From Rhodobacter viridis (GTDB lineage: Bacteria; Pseudomonadota; Alphaproteobacteria; Rhodobacterales; Rhodobacteraceae), in the NCBI RefSeq assembly GCF_003217355.1, contig NZ_QJTK01000003.1:225528-289527 (forward strand): a stretch of 64,000 nt of DNA, given 5' to 3'. Positions 1 to 9,015 of the stretch are shown in pieces. Below the pieces are notes generated by a model. That model had not been told where the DNA came from, did not search any database, and worked only from the letters and a program-made list of their open reading frames with translations. The stretch's first letter is position 1; every line of letters begins with the position of its first letter. Made by a program: the position numbers and the translations under genes.

Positions 1-216
1 GAAGGCGTGGTGCTCGACGAAATTGCCGCGCCCGATGCCGAGGGGCGGGAGCTTCTGGGCAAGGTCGCCGCGCGGTTCGGGCTGACCGCGCGCGGCTATC
101 ACCGGGTGCTGCGCACGGCGCGGACGATTGCCGACCTAGAGGGCGCGGATCAGGTCCGCGCGCCCCATCTGGCCGAAGCTGTCAGCTATCGTCTGACCTT
201 TGCGGCGGCGCGGTAA
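1..216 (+). CDS. C-terminal end of a ComM/YifB-type Mg-chelatase-like AAA ATPase (partial)
   Basis: Only the last 71 codons are present; the reading frame is open from base 1, so the gene starts before the window. The residues match the C-terminal helical domain of the ComM/YifB family (Mg-chelatase subunit ChlI-like), with the typical stretch RGYHRVLRTARTIADLEG followed by a helix ending near AVSYR. Members are AAA+ proteins linked in some bacteria to branch migration during natural transformation. The ATPase core is outside the window, so the assignment rests on the tail alone. Its 3' end overlaps the convergent esterase gene by 35 bases. Confidence 0.75.
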   Translation, partial: EGVVLDEIAAPDAEGRELLGKVAARFGLTARGYHRVLRTARTIADLEGADQVRAPHLAEAVSYRLTFAAAR

Positions 217-1105
217 GCACGCGGGTCACGAAACGGGCGGCATCGCGCAGCGCGTCCCGCGCTTCGGGGATCAGCCCGTCCATCATCTGCCAGGCATGCG
301 GCACGCCGGGCCAAAGCTGCACCGTGACCTCGGTGCCCGCCTTGCGCAGCTTCTCCTCCATCCGCAGCGCGTCATCGGTCAGGATCTCGGTCTCCGAGGT
401 CTGCAGCAACACCGGCGGGCAATCTGGGAAGGCGGCAAAGATCGGCGAAGCCTCGGGGTCGTCGGCCGGATGGCCCTGCAGGTAGAATTGCGCGGCATCG
501 GGCAGGCGATGTCCTGCCAGCATCGGGTCGGACTGCGCGTTTTGGTGCACCGAGGGCGAAGAGCCCGTAAGGTCGAACCAGGGCGAAAAGGCAAAGGCCC
601 CTGCGGGCGGGGTGCCTTGGACGCAGAGTTTCGACAGCAGCGCAAAGGCCAGTGCCGCCCCCGCGCTGTCGCCCGACAAGATCAGGTTTTCAGGCCGGTA
701 TCCCTGTGCCAGCAGCGCCTCCCAGGCCGCTTCCGCGTCGCGCAGGGCGGCCGGGAACGGGTGTTCCGGGGCAAGGCTGTAGCTCGGCGCAATCACCGTG
801 ACCTGCGCCAGTTTCGCCAACCGCGAGAGCATCGGCAGATGCTCTCGCGGGCTGCCCGCGATAAAGACGCCGCCGTGGAAATGCACCACCGCCGCCCCCT
901 CGCGCGGGATGCCCGCCCGGATCGAGAGCGCAGGCCGACCCGCCAGATCGAGCGGCATCGCCACGCTGCCCGGCGCGGGGCGCAAAGCGATCCGGGTGAA
1001 CCGCTCCATCGCCTCGCGCAGTTCGGCCGGATCGGTCATCTTCGCCAGCTTCGGCTTGGTGAAAAGCCGCAGAGCAAGGGTCAGAAGACGCGCGCGCAGG
1101 CTCAT
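182..1105 (-). CDS. Alpha/beta hydrolase, hormone-sensitive-lipase (HSL) type esterase
   Basis: A 307-residue cytoplasmic carboxylester hydrolase of the HSL/bacterial family IV type. The oxyanion-hole motif HFHGGVF lies near residue 90, the nucleophile elbow GDSAGAAL near residue 160, the acid residue region around SETEILTDD near 245, and the catalytic His in GVPHAWQ near 276. The ATG at 1105 overlaps the gshB stop codon (TGATG), so translation is probably coupled to gshB. A longer upstream reading frame exists but would run through gshB out of frame. The physiological substrate cannot be read from sequence. Confidence 0.88.
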   Translation of the reverse strand: MSLRARLLTLALRLFTKPKLAKMTDPAELREAMERFTRIALRPAPGSVAMPLDLAGRPALSIRAGIPREGAAVVHFHGGVFIAGSPREHLPMLSRLAKLAQVTVIAPSYSLAPEHPFPAALRDAEAAWEALLAQGYRPENLILSGDSAGAALAFALLSKLCVQGTPPAGAFAFSPWFDLTGSSPSVHQNAQSDPMLAGHRLPDAAQFYLQGHPADDPEASPIFAAFPDCPPVLLQTSETEILTDDALRMEEKLRKAGTEVTVQLWPGVPHAWQMMDGLIPEARDALRDAARFVTRVLTAPPQRSDDS

Positions 1106-2049
1106 CACAGACCCCGCTTCGCCTCGATCACCTGCCAGATCCTTTCGGCGACATTGGTGCCGTCGAACCGCTCCAACTCCTGAATGCCGGTGGGCGAGGT
1201 GACGTTGATTTCGGTCAGCCAATCGCCGATCACGTCGATGCCGACAAAGATCTGCCCCTTTTCGCGCAGGGTCGGGCCGATGGCGGCGCAGATTTCGCGT
1301 TCGCGGTCCGTCAGTTGCGTCGGTTCGGGGCGGCCGCCCACATGCATGTTCGAACGCGTCTCGCCCGCCGCAGGCACGCGGTTGATCGCGCCGACCGGCT
1401 CGCCGTCCACCAGGATGATGCGCTTGTCGCCCTTGACCACGGCCGGAACGTATTTCTGCACGATCATCGGCTCGCGGTTGATCGAGGTGAAGAGCTCGTG
1501 CAGCGAGGCCAGATTGCGGTCGTTCGGGTCGAGCCGGAACACCCCGGCGCCGCCATTGCCGTAAAGCGGCTTCAGGATCACGTCGCCATGTTCGGCCTTG
1601 AAGTCGCGAATCACCGCCAGATCGCGGGCGATCAGCGTCGGCGGGGTCAGGTCGGGGAAGTCGAGAACCAGCAGCTTTTCGGGGTAGTTGCGCACCCAGA
1701 ACGGATCGTTGACGACAAGCGTCTTCGGATGGATCCGGTCCAGCAGATGCGTCGTCGTGATATAACCCATGTCGAAGGGCGGGTCCTGCCGCAGCCAGAC
1801 CACATCCATCTCGGCCAGATCGAATTCGGCCTCGGTGCCGAGCGTGAAATGGGCGCCCTTCTCGCGCCGCACGGTCAGCGGCCAGCCGCGCGCCAGCACA
1901 CGCCCCTGCCGATACATCAGCCGGTCCGGCGTGTAATAGAACAACGCGTGCCCGCGCGCCTGCGCCTCGAGCGCGATGCGGAACGTGCTGTCCCCGTCGA
2001 TGTTGATGGCCGCGATCGGGTCCATCTGGAATGCAACTTTCAAGGCCAT
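1105..2049 (-). CDS. gshB: Glutathione synthase
   Basis: Joins gamma-glutamylcysteine and glycine with ATP, the second step of glutathione synthesis. The 314-residue length is typical of proteobacterial GshB. The N-terminal [23 protein letters not shown] and the ATP-grasp segments [13 protein letters not shown] (about 150) and [13 protein letters not shown] (near the C-terminus) are family hallmarks. I chose the ATG at 2049 because AAAGGGGG lies just upstream and family members begin here; a longer in-frame start at 2100 lacks this support. It sits in a minus-strand group with rsmI and yraN upstream and an esterase gene downstream. Confidence 0.95.
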   Translation of the reverse strand: MALKVAFQMDPIAAINIDGDSTFRIALEAQARGHALFYYTPDRLMYRQGRVLARGWPLTVRREKGAHFTLGTEAEFDLAEMDVVWLRQDPPFDMGYITTTHLLDRIHPKTLVVNDPFWVRNYPEKLLVLDFPDLTPPTLIARDLAVIRDFKAEHGDVILKPLYGNGGAGVFRLDPNDRNLASLHELFTSINREPMIVQKYVPAVVKGDKRIILVDGEPVGAINRVPAAGETRSNMHVGGRPEPTQLTDREREICAAIGPTLREKGQIFVGIDVIGDWLTEINVTSPTGIQELERFDGTNVAERIWQVIEAKRGL

Positions 2050-2106
2050 GACGCCCCCTTTCGTTGCCTCCTTGATGCCTTGCGCGCCCGGCCGATGCAA
2101 TCGGGC

Positions 2107-2466
2107 TCAGTCGAACTGATAGGCGTTCTCGAGGATTTCGATCCGCCCCTGCGCATCCACCAGCGCCACGTCGAACCTGCGGTCGAGATTGGCGCAATCC
2201 GGTTGCCCGGCGACGAATTCATCGGCGGAGACGCCGATCCGCTCCAGTTGTCGACGGCTCACCCGCTCGACCGCCCAGGCGTGGGTCTGCGCCCGTTTGA
2301 CTTCGATGAAGACGACGGTGTCGCCGTCGCGTGCGATCAGATCGATTTCGCCGCCATAGCGACCGCGCCAGCGATGCGCTGCGATCTTGCTGCCACCGCG
2401 CTGATAATGCGCTTCGACCTGATGCTCGGCCGCAAGGCCGGAGTGATATGACAAGGCGCCGCTCAT
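2107..2466 (-). CDS. yraN: YraN family protein (UPF0102), nuclease-like fold
   Basis: A 119-residue member of UPF0102. The hallmark stretch GGEIDLIARDGDTVVFIEVKR (residues about 38-58) contains the E-x-D ... D ... E-V-K pattern of the PD-(D/E)xK nuclease-like fold, but no reaction is established for the family. The start overlaps the rsmI stop by 4 bases (ATGA). In enterobacteria yraN also lies close to rsmI and lpoA, and the same trio occurs here, which supports the assignment. The next gene downstream is gshB after a 57-base gap. Confidence 0.9.
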   Translation of the reverse strand: MSGALSYHSGLAAEHQVEAHYQRGGSKIAAHRWRGRYGGEIDLIARDGDTVVFIEVKRAQTHAWAVERVSRRQLERIGVSADEFVAGQPDCANLDRRFDVALVDAQGRIEILENAYQFD

Positions 2467-3374
2467 CCGTCCTTCTCCATCGCCAAGGCGCGTTGATAGA
2501 CCTCGCGCCGGGGTAGCCCCAGCATCTCGGCCACTTCCGCCGCCGCATCCTTCACGCTCATCCGCTGCAGCCGGTCCCGCAGCGCCGCTTCGACATCTTC
2601 GGGGCCAAACCTCGGCGCCCGGGTGCGATCGACAAGCACGACGATCTCGCCCTTGATCGGCGTATCTGCGCAGCTTTCGACCAGATCCGCCAACGTCCCG
2701 CGACGGACTTCCTCGAATCGCTTGGTCAGTTCGCGGCACAGCACGGCCTCTCGATCTGCGCCCAATTCTGAGGCCAGATCGGTTAACATGTCCCTAACGC
2801 GCTTTGGCGATTCATAGAAAACCAGCGTTGCGGGCACCTGTGCGAATTCGGCGATCCATTTGCGGCGGGCCTGCGCCGTGTTGGGCGGAAAACCCGCAAA
2901 CAGGAACCGATCCGAGGGCAGGCCGGACACCGTCAACGCCGCCAGAACCGCCGAGGGGCCCGGCGCGGCAAAGACCCTATGGCCCGCGGCGATCGCGGCC
3001 CGGCCGAGTTGAAAGCCCGGATCGGCGACCAGCGGCGTGCCCGCCTCGGAGGCATAGGCCACCGCCTTGCCCTCGGCCAGCGCAGCGAGCAGCCGGGGGC
3101 GCACCGCCTCGCCATTATGGTCGTGATAGGCAACGATCGACCGCCCGCCGAGCGCGATGCCGTGAATGTCCATCAGATGGCGCAGGGTCCGGGTGTCCTC
3201 GGCCGCCAGCAGATCCGCCTCGCGCAGGATGTCGAGCCCGCGCAGGGTGATGTCCCGCGCCGCCCCGATCGGCGTCGAGACGAAATGCAGACCCGGCGCG
3301 GGCTTGCGGCCGCCCGGGCCATATTCCTCGAGCGGGGTCAGCGGCAGGTCGCACTCGTCATCAGGGTCCGTCAT
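2463..3374 (-). CDS. rsmI: 16S rRNA (cytidine(1402)-2'-O)-methyltransferase
   Basis: A 303-residue SAM-dependent methyltransferase of the tetrapyrrole-methylase fold that 2'-O-methylates C1402 in the ribosomal P site. Diagnostic segments are FVSTPIGAARDITLRGLDIL (about 31-50), AEDTRTLRHLMDIHGI (about 57-72), SEAGTPLVADPG and FYESPKR. The C-terminal helical tail is typical of the family. The start ATG at 3374 begins MTDPDDECDLPL, giving a slightly extended acidic N-terminus before the conserved core. Divergently transcribed from the LpoA-like lipoprotein gene; the 93-base gap must hold both promoters. Confidence 0.94.
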   Translation of the reverse strand: MTDPDDECDLPLTPLEEYGPGGRKPAPGLHFVSTPIGAARDITLRGLDILREADLLAAEDTRTLRHLMDIHGIALGGRSIVAYHDHNGEAVRPRLLAALAEGKAVAYASEAGTPLVADPGFQLGRAAIAAGHRVFAAPGPSAVLAALTVSGLPSDRFLFAGFPPNTAQARRKWIAEFAQVPATLVFYESPKRVRDMLTDLASELGADREAVLCRELTKRFEEVRRGTLADLVESCADTPIKGEIVVLVDRTRAPRFGPEDVEAALRDRLQRMSVKDAAAEVAEMLGLPRREVYQRALAMEKDG

Positions 3375-3467
3375 CGATCCGCCTACCGTTTCCGAGTCAA
3401 GTTTACTTCGCGCGGCGAAACGCTTACGGTTCGCCCAATTTCCCCCGCCGACACGGAGGCCGCTTTC

Positions 3468-4643
3468 ATGTTCGCTGCTTTGCGCACCCCCCGCAACCCC
3501 CTGCTGATCTTCGTCACCCTGGTCTCCTCGCTTCTGCTGGCTGCCTGCGAGCCGGTTCCGGGCACGAACACCGGACCGAGCGTCGACAGCGGCGCTGCCG
3601 TGCCGGTCGCGCTTCTGGTGCCGGCGGGCTCTGGCAATACCGGCGATGAAACGCTGGCGGCCTCGCTCAAACAGGCGGCGCAGCTCGCGATTTCGGACCT
3701 CAACGGGGTGAAGATCGACCTGCGCGTCTACAACACCGGCTCCAGCCCCGATCAGGCGGCGGCGATGGCGACCAAGGCGGTGGACGAAGGCGCGAAGATC
3801 ATCCTTGGCCCGGTTTTTGCCGAATCCGCGAATGCGGCCGGTCGGGCTGTCGCCAGCCGCGGCGTGAGCGTGCTGTCCTTCTCGAACAACACCGACATCG
3901 CGGGCGGCAACGTCTTCGTGCTGGGGCCGACCTTCCCGAACACGGCGAACCGGCTGGCCCGCTTCGCTGCCGCGCAGGGCAAGCGCAACATCATGGTCGT
4001 GCATGACCAGACCCCGGCCGGCACGATCGGCGCTGGCGCCGTGCAAATGGCGATTGCGCGCTCGGGTGCTTCGGTGGCGGGCATCGCCTCCTATCCGTTC
4101 TCGCAGCAGGGCATCGTCGAGGCGATGCCGACGATCGCGGGTCGGGTGAAGGGCGGCGGCGTCGATGCGATCTTCCTGACCGCCGACACCGCGGGTGCGC
4201 TGCCGCTTCTGGCCGAGATGCTGCCCGACAACGGCGTGAACCCGGGGCAGGTGAAGTTCATCGGCCTGACGCGCTGGGACATTCCCCCGGCCACTCTGGC
4301 ACTGCCGGGGCTGCAGGGCGGCTGGTTCGCGATGCCGGATCCAAACCTGAACAACCGCTTCAAGGAGCGTTACGAGACCGCCTTCGGCGCGGCGCCGCAT
4401 CCGATCGCGGGGCTCGCCTATGACGGCATCGCCGCGATCGGCGCGCTGGTGAAATCGGGCCGCCCCGATCCGCTCAGCCGCGATGCGCTGACCCAGCCCT
4501 CGGGCTTTGTCGGCGTGAATGGCATCTTCCGGCTGCGTCCCGATGGCACGAACGAGCGCGGCCTCGCCGTCGCCGAAATCCGCAACGGGCAGGCTGTCGT
4601 CATCGACGCCGCCCCCCGTTCCTTCGGCATGGCCGGGTTCTGA
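3468..4643 (+). CDS. LpoA-like penicillin-binding protein activator (periplasmic-binding fold lipoprotein)
   Basis: A 391-residue lipoprotein with an N-terminal hydrophobic segment and lipobox LLAAC at about residue 27, followed by a type I periplasmic-binding fold (Peripla_BP_6) of the kind seen in branched-chain amino acid binding proteins and in the C-terminal domain of LpoA. No ABC transporter genes are adjacent, whereas rsmI and yraN are, as in the enterobacterial rsmI-lpoA-yraN cluster. I therefore favour an outer-membrane activator of peptidoglycan synthases over a solute receptor. It lacks the N-terminal TPR half of enterobacterial LpoA. Start chosen at the ATG preceding the signal sequence, with GGAGG upstream. 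Confidence 0.8.
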   Translation: MFAALRTPRNPLLIFVTLVSSLLLAACEPVPGTNTGPSVDSGAAVPVALLVPAGSGNTGDETLAASLKQAAQLAISDLNGVKIDLRVYNTGSSPDQAAAMATKAVDEGAKIILGPVFAESANAAGRAVASRGVSVLSFSNNTDIAGGNVFVLGPTFPNTANRLARFAAAQGKRNIMVVHDQTPAGTIGAGAVQMAIARSGASVAGIASYPFSQQGIVEAMPTIAGRVKGGGVDAIFLTADTAGALPLLAEMLPDNGVNPGQVKFIGLTRWDIPPATLALPGLQGGWFAMPDPNLNNRFKERYETAFGAAPHPIAGLAYDGIAAIGALVKSGRPDPLSRDALTQPSGFVGVNGIFRLRPDGTNERGLAVAEIRNGQAVVIDAAPRSFGMAGF

Positions 4644-4705
4644 TCCCGGCCGTTCCCCGCCGCCGAAACCCGCCGCCGAAAGGCCCCAAGGATCATGAGA
4701 CGCAC

Positions 4706-7468
4706 GTGAGCGACAGCGCCAGAACCGCCCCGGCCGACACCGGGGCGAGCCTGCTTTTCGACCTTCCCGCCCTGACCGCCCGGCTTGATGCCAGCCTGCA
4801 AGGCACGGAACCGCGCAACATCCGCGCCGAGACGGTGCGCCTGCTGATGGCCGAGCGCGATGCCGCCCTGCCGCGGATCGTGGCCGAGTTCGGCGCCCAT
4901 CCGCGCAAGGCGGGCGAGACTGTCGCCGCCTATGCCGCGATGACCGACGGGCTGGTGCGCGCCGTCTTTCATGTCGCCACCACCCGGCTGCATCCGCTGC
5001 AGGCGCCGACCGCGGCCGAGGGGCTTTCGGTTCTGGCCGTCGGCGGCTATGGCCGTGCCGAGATGGCGCCCTTTTCCGATGTCGATCTGCTGTTTCTGAC
5101 GCCCTGGAAGATCACCCCCTGGGCCGAAAGCGTGATCGAAAGCATGCTTTACATGCTGTGGGATCTGAAGCTGAAGGTCGGCCATTCCTCGCGCACGGTG
5201 GAAGACTGCATTCGCCTTGGCCGCGAGGATATCACGATCCGCACGGCGCTTTTGGAAAACCGCTATCTCGACGGCGATGCGGCTTTGGCCGAGCGGCTGA
5301 ACCAGACCCTGCGCAACGATCTGTTCCGCAATACCGGCCCCGAATTCATCGAGGCGAAACTGGCCGAGCGGTCCGAGCGCCACCGCCGTCAGGGTGGGCA
5401 GCGCTATGTGCTGGAGCCCAACGTCAAGGAAGGCAAGGGCGGTCTGCGCGATCTGCAGACGCTCTATTGGATCGCGAAATACCTGCACGGGGTGAACGAC
5501 ACCGCCGATCTGGTCGGTCTGGGCGTCTTCACCGCCGAGGAATATGCGGTCTTCTACGAGGCCGAGGATTTCCTCTGGGCGGTGCGCTGCCATCTGCACC
5601 TGATCGCCAACCGCGCCGCCGACCAGCTGTCCTTCGATGCGCAGGTCGAGGTGGCCCGGCGCATGGGCTTTGCCGATACCGCGGGCCGCCGCGGCGTCGA
5701 GGTGTTCATGCAGCATTACTTCCGCCATGCGACGCGGGTGGGCGAGCTGACGCGGATCTTCCTCACCGTGCTTGAGGCCCAGCATGCGAAACCGGCGCCG
5801 GTGCTGAAACGGCTCTTCCGGCGCAAGAAGCCGCTCAAGGCGCCGTTCTTCGATGATGTCTCGCGCGTCAACGTCGCGGATACCCGGGCCTTTCTCGACG
5901 ATCCGCTGAACTTCCTGCGCATCTTCGAGGAAGCCCTGCGCACCAACATGCTGCTGCATCCCGATGCGATGCGGCTGATCGCGGCCAATCTCGACCGGAT
6001 CGACGACCGGCTGCGCGAAAGCCGCGAAGCGGCGCATATCTTCCTTGATCTGCTCTTGAACCACGGCAACCCGGAACGGGTGCTGCGGCGGATGAACGAA
6101 CTGGGCGCGCTGGCCGCCTATATTCCCGAATTCGAGCCGATCGTGGCGATGATGCAGTTCAACATGTATCACAGCTACACGGTGGACGAGCACACCATCC
6201 AGTGCATCTCGACGCTGGCGCAGATCGAACGGCGCGAGCTGATCGAGGAGCTGCCGCTCTCGTCGCATATCCTCGACGAGGGGGTGAACCGGCGGGTGCT
6301 TTATGTGGCGCTGCTGCTTCACGACATCGGCAAGGGCCGGCCCGAAGATCACTCGATCCTGGGCGCGCAGATCGCGCGCCGGGTGGCGCCGCGGCTGGGG
6401 CTGACGGCCGAGGAAGGCGAGACGGTGGAATGGCTCATCCGCCATCACCTGCTGATGTCGGACGTGGCGCAGAAGCGCGATCTGTCGGACCCGCGCACCA
6501 TTCGCGATTTCGCCAAGCAGGTGAAGACACGCAAGCGGCTGGATCTGCTGACCGTGCTGACCGTCTGCGATATCCGCGGCGTCGGGCCGAATGTCTGGAA
6601 CAACTGGAAAGCGACGCTGCTGCGGCGGCTTTATTCCGACACCACCCGGGCGCTCGAGCACGGGCTCGAGGCGGTGAACCGCGAGCAACGCACCGACGAG
6701 GCGAAAAAGGCCCTGCGCGAGGCGCTGATCGGCTGGGAGCAAAAGGATATCCGCACCGAACTGGCCCGGCATTACGACCCCTATTGGCAGGGGCTGGGCA
6801 CGGCGACGCAGGCGATCTTTGCCGATCTGCTGCGGGGCTTGGGCGATGACGAAATCCGCATCGACCTTGATCCCGACCCCGATCACGATGCCACGCGGGC
6901 GGCCTTTGCGCTGGCCGATCACCCGGGCATCTTCTCGCGGCTGGCGGGGGCTCTGGCGCTGGTGGGCGCCAACGTCGTAGATGCGCGGACCTATACCTCG
7001 AAGGACGGCTATGCGACCGCCGTCTTCTGGGTGCAGGACAGCGAAGGCCACCCCTACGAGGCCTCGAAACTGACCCGCCTTCGCGGGATGATCGAGAAGA
7101 CGCTGAAGGGCGAGGTGGTGGCGCGCGATGCGCTGAAGGATCGCGACAAGATCAAGAAGCGCGAGCGCGAATTCCGCTTCCCGACCCATATCACCTTCGA
7201 CAACGAGGGCTCGGATATCTACACGATCGTCGAGGTCGACACCCGCGACCGGCCGGGGCTGCTGTACGATCTGACCCGGGCGCTGGCGTCTTCGAACATC
7301 TACATCGCTTCCGCCGTGATCGCGACCTATGGCGCGCAGGTGGTCGACACCTTCTACGTCAAGGACATGTTCGGGCTGAAGCTGCATTCGGGGCAGCGGC
7401 AGGAGTCGCTTGAGAAACGGCTGCGCGATGCGATCATCCGCGGCGCCGAACGGGCAGGGCAGGCATGA
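4706..7468 (+). CDS. glnD: [Protein-PII] uridylyltransferase / uridylyl-removing enzyme
   Basis: The nitrogen sensor that uridylylates PII proteins when glutamine is low and removes UMP when it is high. The 920 residues carry the nucleotidyltransferase motif GGYGRAEMAPFSDVDLL (about residues 113-129), an HD phosphohydrolase with LHDIGKGRPEDH (about 538-549), and two C-terminal ACT domains (around 735 and 845) that bind glutamine. A GTG at 4706 is the apparent start; an AAGGA lies about 13 bases upstream. The stop overlaps the murJ start (ATGA). In purple bacteria GlnD feeds control of nitrogen fixation through GlnB/GlnK; that role is inferred. Confidence 0.96.
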   Translation: MSDSARTAPADTGASLLFDLPALTARLDASLQGTEPRNIRAETVRLLMAERDAALPRIVAEFGAHPRKAGETVAAYAAMTDGLVRAVFHVATTRLHPLQAPTAAEGLSVLAVGGYGRAEMAPFSDVDLLFLTPWKITPWAESVIESMLYMLWDLKLKVGHSSRTVEDCIRLGREDITIRTALLENRYLDGDAALAERLNQTLRNDLFRNTGPEFIEAKLAERSERHRRQGGQRYVLEPNVKEGKGGLRDLQTLYWIAKYLHGVNDTADLVGLGVFTAEEYAVFYEAEDFLWAVRCHLHLIANRAADQLSFDAQVEVARRMGFADTAGRRGVEVFMQHYFRHATRVGELTRIFLTVLEAQHAKPAPVLKRLFRRKKPLKAPFFDDVSRVNVADTRAFLDDPLNFLRIFEEALRTNMLLHPDAMRLIAANLDRIDDRLRESREAAHIFLDLLLNHGNPERVLRRMNELGALAAYIPEFEPIVAMMQFNMYHSYTVDEHTIQCISTLAQIERRELIEELPLSSHILDEGVNRRVLYVALLLHDIGKGRPEDHSILGAQIARRVAPRLGLTAEEGETVEWLIRHHLLMSDVAQKRDLSDPRTIRDFAKQVKTRKRLDLLTVLTVCDIRGVGPNVWNNWKATLLRRLYSDTTRALEHGLEAVNREQRTDEAKKALREALIGWEQKDIRTELARHYDPYWQGLGTATQAIFADLLRGLGDDEIRIDLDPDPDHDATRAAFALADHPGIFSRLAGALALVGANVVDARTYTSKDGYATAVFWVQDSEGHPYEASKLTRLRGMIEKTLKGEVVARDALKDRDKIKKREREFRFPTHITFDNEGSDIYTIVEVDTRDRPGLLYDLTRALASSNIYIASAVIATYGAQVVDTFYVKDMFGLKLHSGQRQESLEKRLRDAIIRGAERAGQA

Positions 7469-9015
7469 AACCCATTCGACTGGTCCGCGGTTTTCTGACC
7501 GTGGGCGGCTGGACCTTCGGGTCCCGCCTTCTTGGCTTCGTTCGCGACATGATGATGGCGGCCTATCTTGGCTCCGGCCCGGTGGCCGAGGCCTTTCTGG
7601 TCGCCTTTTCGCTGCCGAACATGTTCCGCCGCTTCTTCGCCGAGGGCGCGTTCAACATGGCCTTCGTGCCGATGTTCGCGAAAAAGCTCGAAGGCGGCGA
7701 GGATGCTCTGGGCTTCGCGCAGGATGCCTTCAAGGGGCTGACGGCGGTCCTGTTCTTCTTCACCATCGTCGGCACCTTGGCGATGCCCTGGCTCGTCTGG
7801 GCGATGGCCTCGGGCTTTGCCGGAGATCAGCGCTTCGATCTGGCGGTGCTCTATGGCCAGATCGGGTTCAGCTACATCCTGTTCATCTCGCTTGTCGCGC
7901 TGCTTTCCGGCGTCTTGAACGCATTCGGTCATTTCACCGAGGCCTCGCTGGTGCCGGTGCTGATGAACCTGATCTTCATCATCGCGATGGGACTGGCGGA
8001 TTATGCGGGCTGGGACATGGGGATGACGCTGGCCTGGACGGTGCCCGTCACCGGCGTCGCGCAATTCGCGATGACATGGGTTTCGGCGCATCGGCTGGGC
8101 TACACGCTCTTGCCCGGCATTCCGCGCTTCACCCCGGAGTTGAAGCGGCTTCTGATCATCGCCGGGCCCGCGGTTCTGGCGGGCGGCGTCGTGCAGGTGA
8201 ACCTGATCGTTGGCCGTCAGGTGGCGTCTTTCACCGAGGGCGCGGTGGCCTGGCTTTCCTATGCCGACCGGCTCTATCAGCTGCCGCTGGGCGTCGTCGG
8301 CATCGCCATCGGCACGGTGCTGTTGCCGGTGCTGTCGCGCCATCTGCGCGCGGGCGAGCATGACGAGGCCCGCAACAGCTTTTCCCGCGGCGCCGAATTC
8401 GCGATCTTCCTGACCCTGCCCGCGGCGGTGGCGCTCGTCGTGATCGCGACGCCGCTGATTTCGGTGCTGTACGATCGCGGCGCGTGGCAGCCCGAAGATA
8501 CGACCGCCACGGCGCTGGCGCTGGCGGCCTATGGCCTTGGTCTGCCCGCCTTCGTGCTGCACAAGGTGCTGCAACCGCTTTATTACGCGCGCGAAGACAG
8601 CCGCAGCCCGTTCCGTTTCGCCGTCGTCTCGATGGTGGTGAACGCGGCTTTCGCCGTCGGCATGATGCCGGTGATGGGCTTCGTCGCCGCCGCTTTGGCC
8701 ACGACGGTTTCGGGCTGGGTGATGGTCGGGCAACTCTGGTGGGGGGCGCGCAAGATGGGCGACGCCGCCCGCCCAGACGCCCGCTTCTGGCGCAGGCTGT
8801 GGCGGATCGGCGTGGTCTCGGGGGTGATGGGGGTGCAGCTCTGGTTCACCGCCGACTGGCTTGCCCCGCAGCTGGCCCAGCACGGCGCCGCGCGCTGGGG
8901 TGCGCTGGGCATTCTTTGCGGGTCGGGGATCGCGCTTTACTTCGCGCTGGGGGCTATTGTCGGCGCCTATGGTCTGGGTGAGCTCAAGGGCATGTTGCGC
9001 CGCCGTCGCGGCTGA
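7465..9015 (+). CDS. murJ: Lipid II flippase MurJ (MviN family)
   Basis: A 516-residue integral membrane protein with about 14 predicted membrane segments, of the MOP/MVF superfamily. It moves lipid-linked peptidoglycan precursors across the inner membrane. The N-terminal VGGWTFGSRLLGFVRDMMMA and SLPNMFRRFFAEGAFNMAFVP are classic MurJ sequences, with conserved arginines in the first two helices. Its ATG overlaps the glnD stop by 4 bases. It ends directly against the stop of the convergent rhomboid gene, with no intergenic bases between them. Confidence 0.95.
   Translation: MKPIRLVRGFLTVGGWTFGSRLLGFVRDMMMAAYLGSGPVAEAFLVAFSLPNMFRRFFAEGAFNMAFVPMFAKKLEGGEDALGFAQDAFKGLTAVLFFFTIVGTLAMPWLVWAMASGFAGDQRFDLAVLYGQIGFSYILFISLVALLSGVLNAFGHFTEASLVPVLMNLIFIIAMGLADYAGWDMGMTLAWTVPVTGVAQFAMTWVSAHRLGYTLLPGIPRFTPELKRLLIIAGPAVLAGGVVQVNLIVGRQVASFTEGAVAWLSYADRLYQLPLGVVGIAIGTVLLPVLSRHLRAGEHDEARNSFSRGAEFAIFLTLPAAVALVVIATPLISVLYDRGAWQPEDTTATALALAAYGLGLPAFVLHKVLQPLYYAREDSRSPFRFAVVSMVVNAAFAVGMMPVMGFVAAALATTVSGWVMVGQLWWGARKMGDAARPDARFWRRLWRIGVVSGVMGVQLWFTADWLAPQLAQHGAARWGALGILCGSGIALYFALGAIVGAYGLGELKGMLRRRRG

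Noticed and set aside
4418-7387. Very long open frame on the minus strand opposite glnD
   Set aside because: It is fully antisense to glnD, has low-complexity composition (His, Arg, Gln, Val rich) typical of reverse frames in GC-rich genes, and no domain or start signal.
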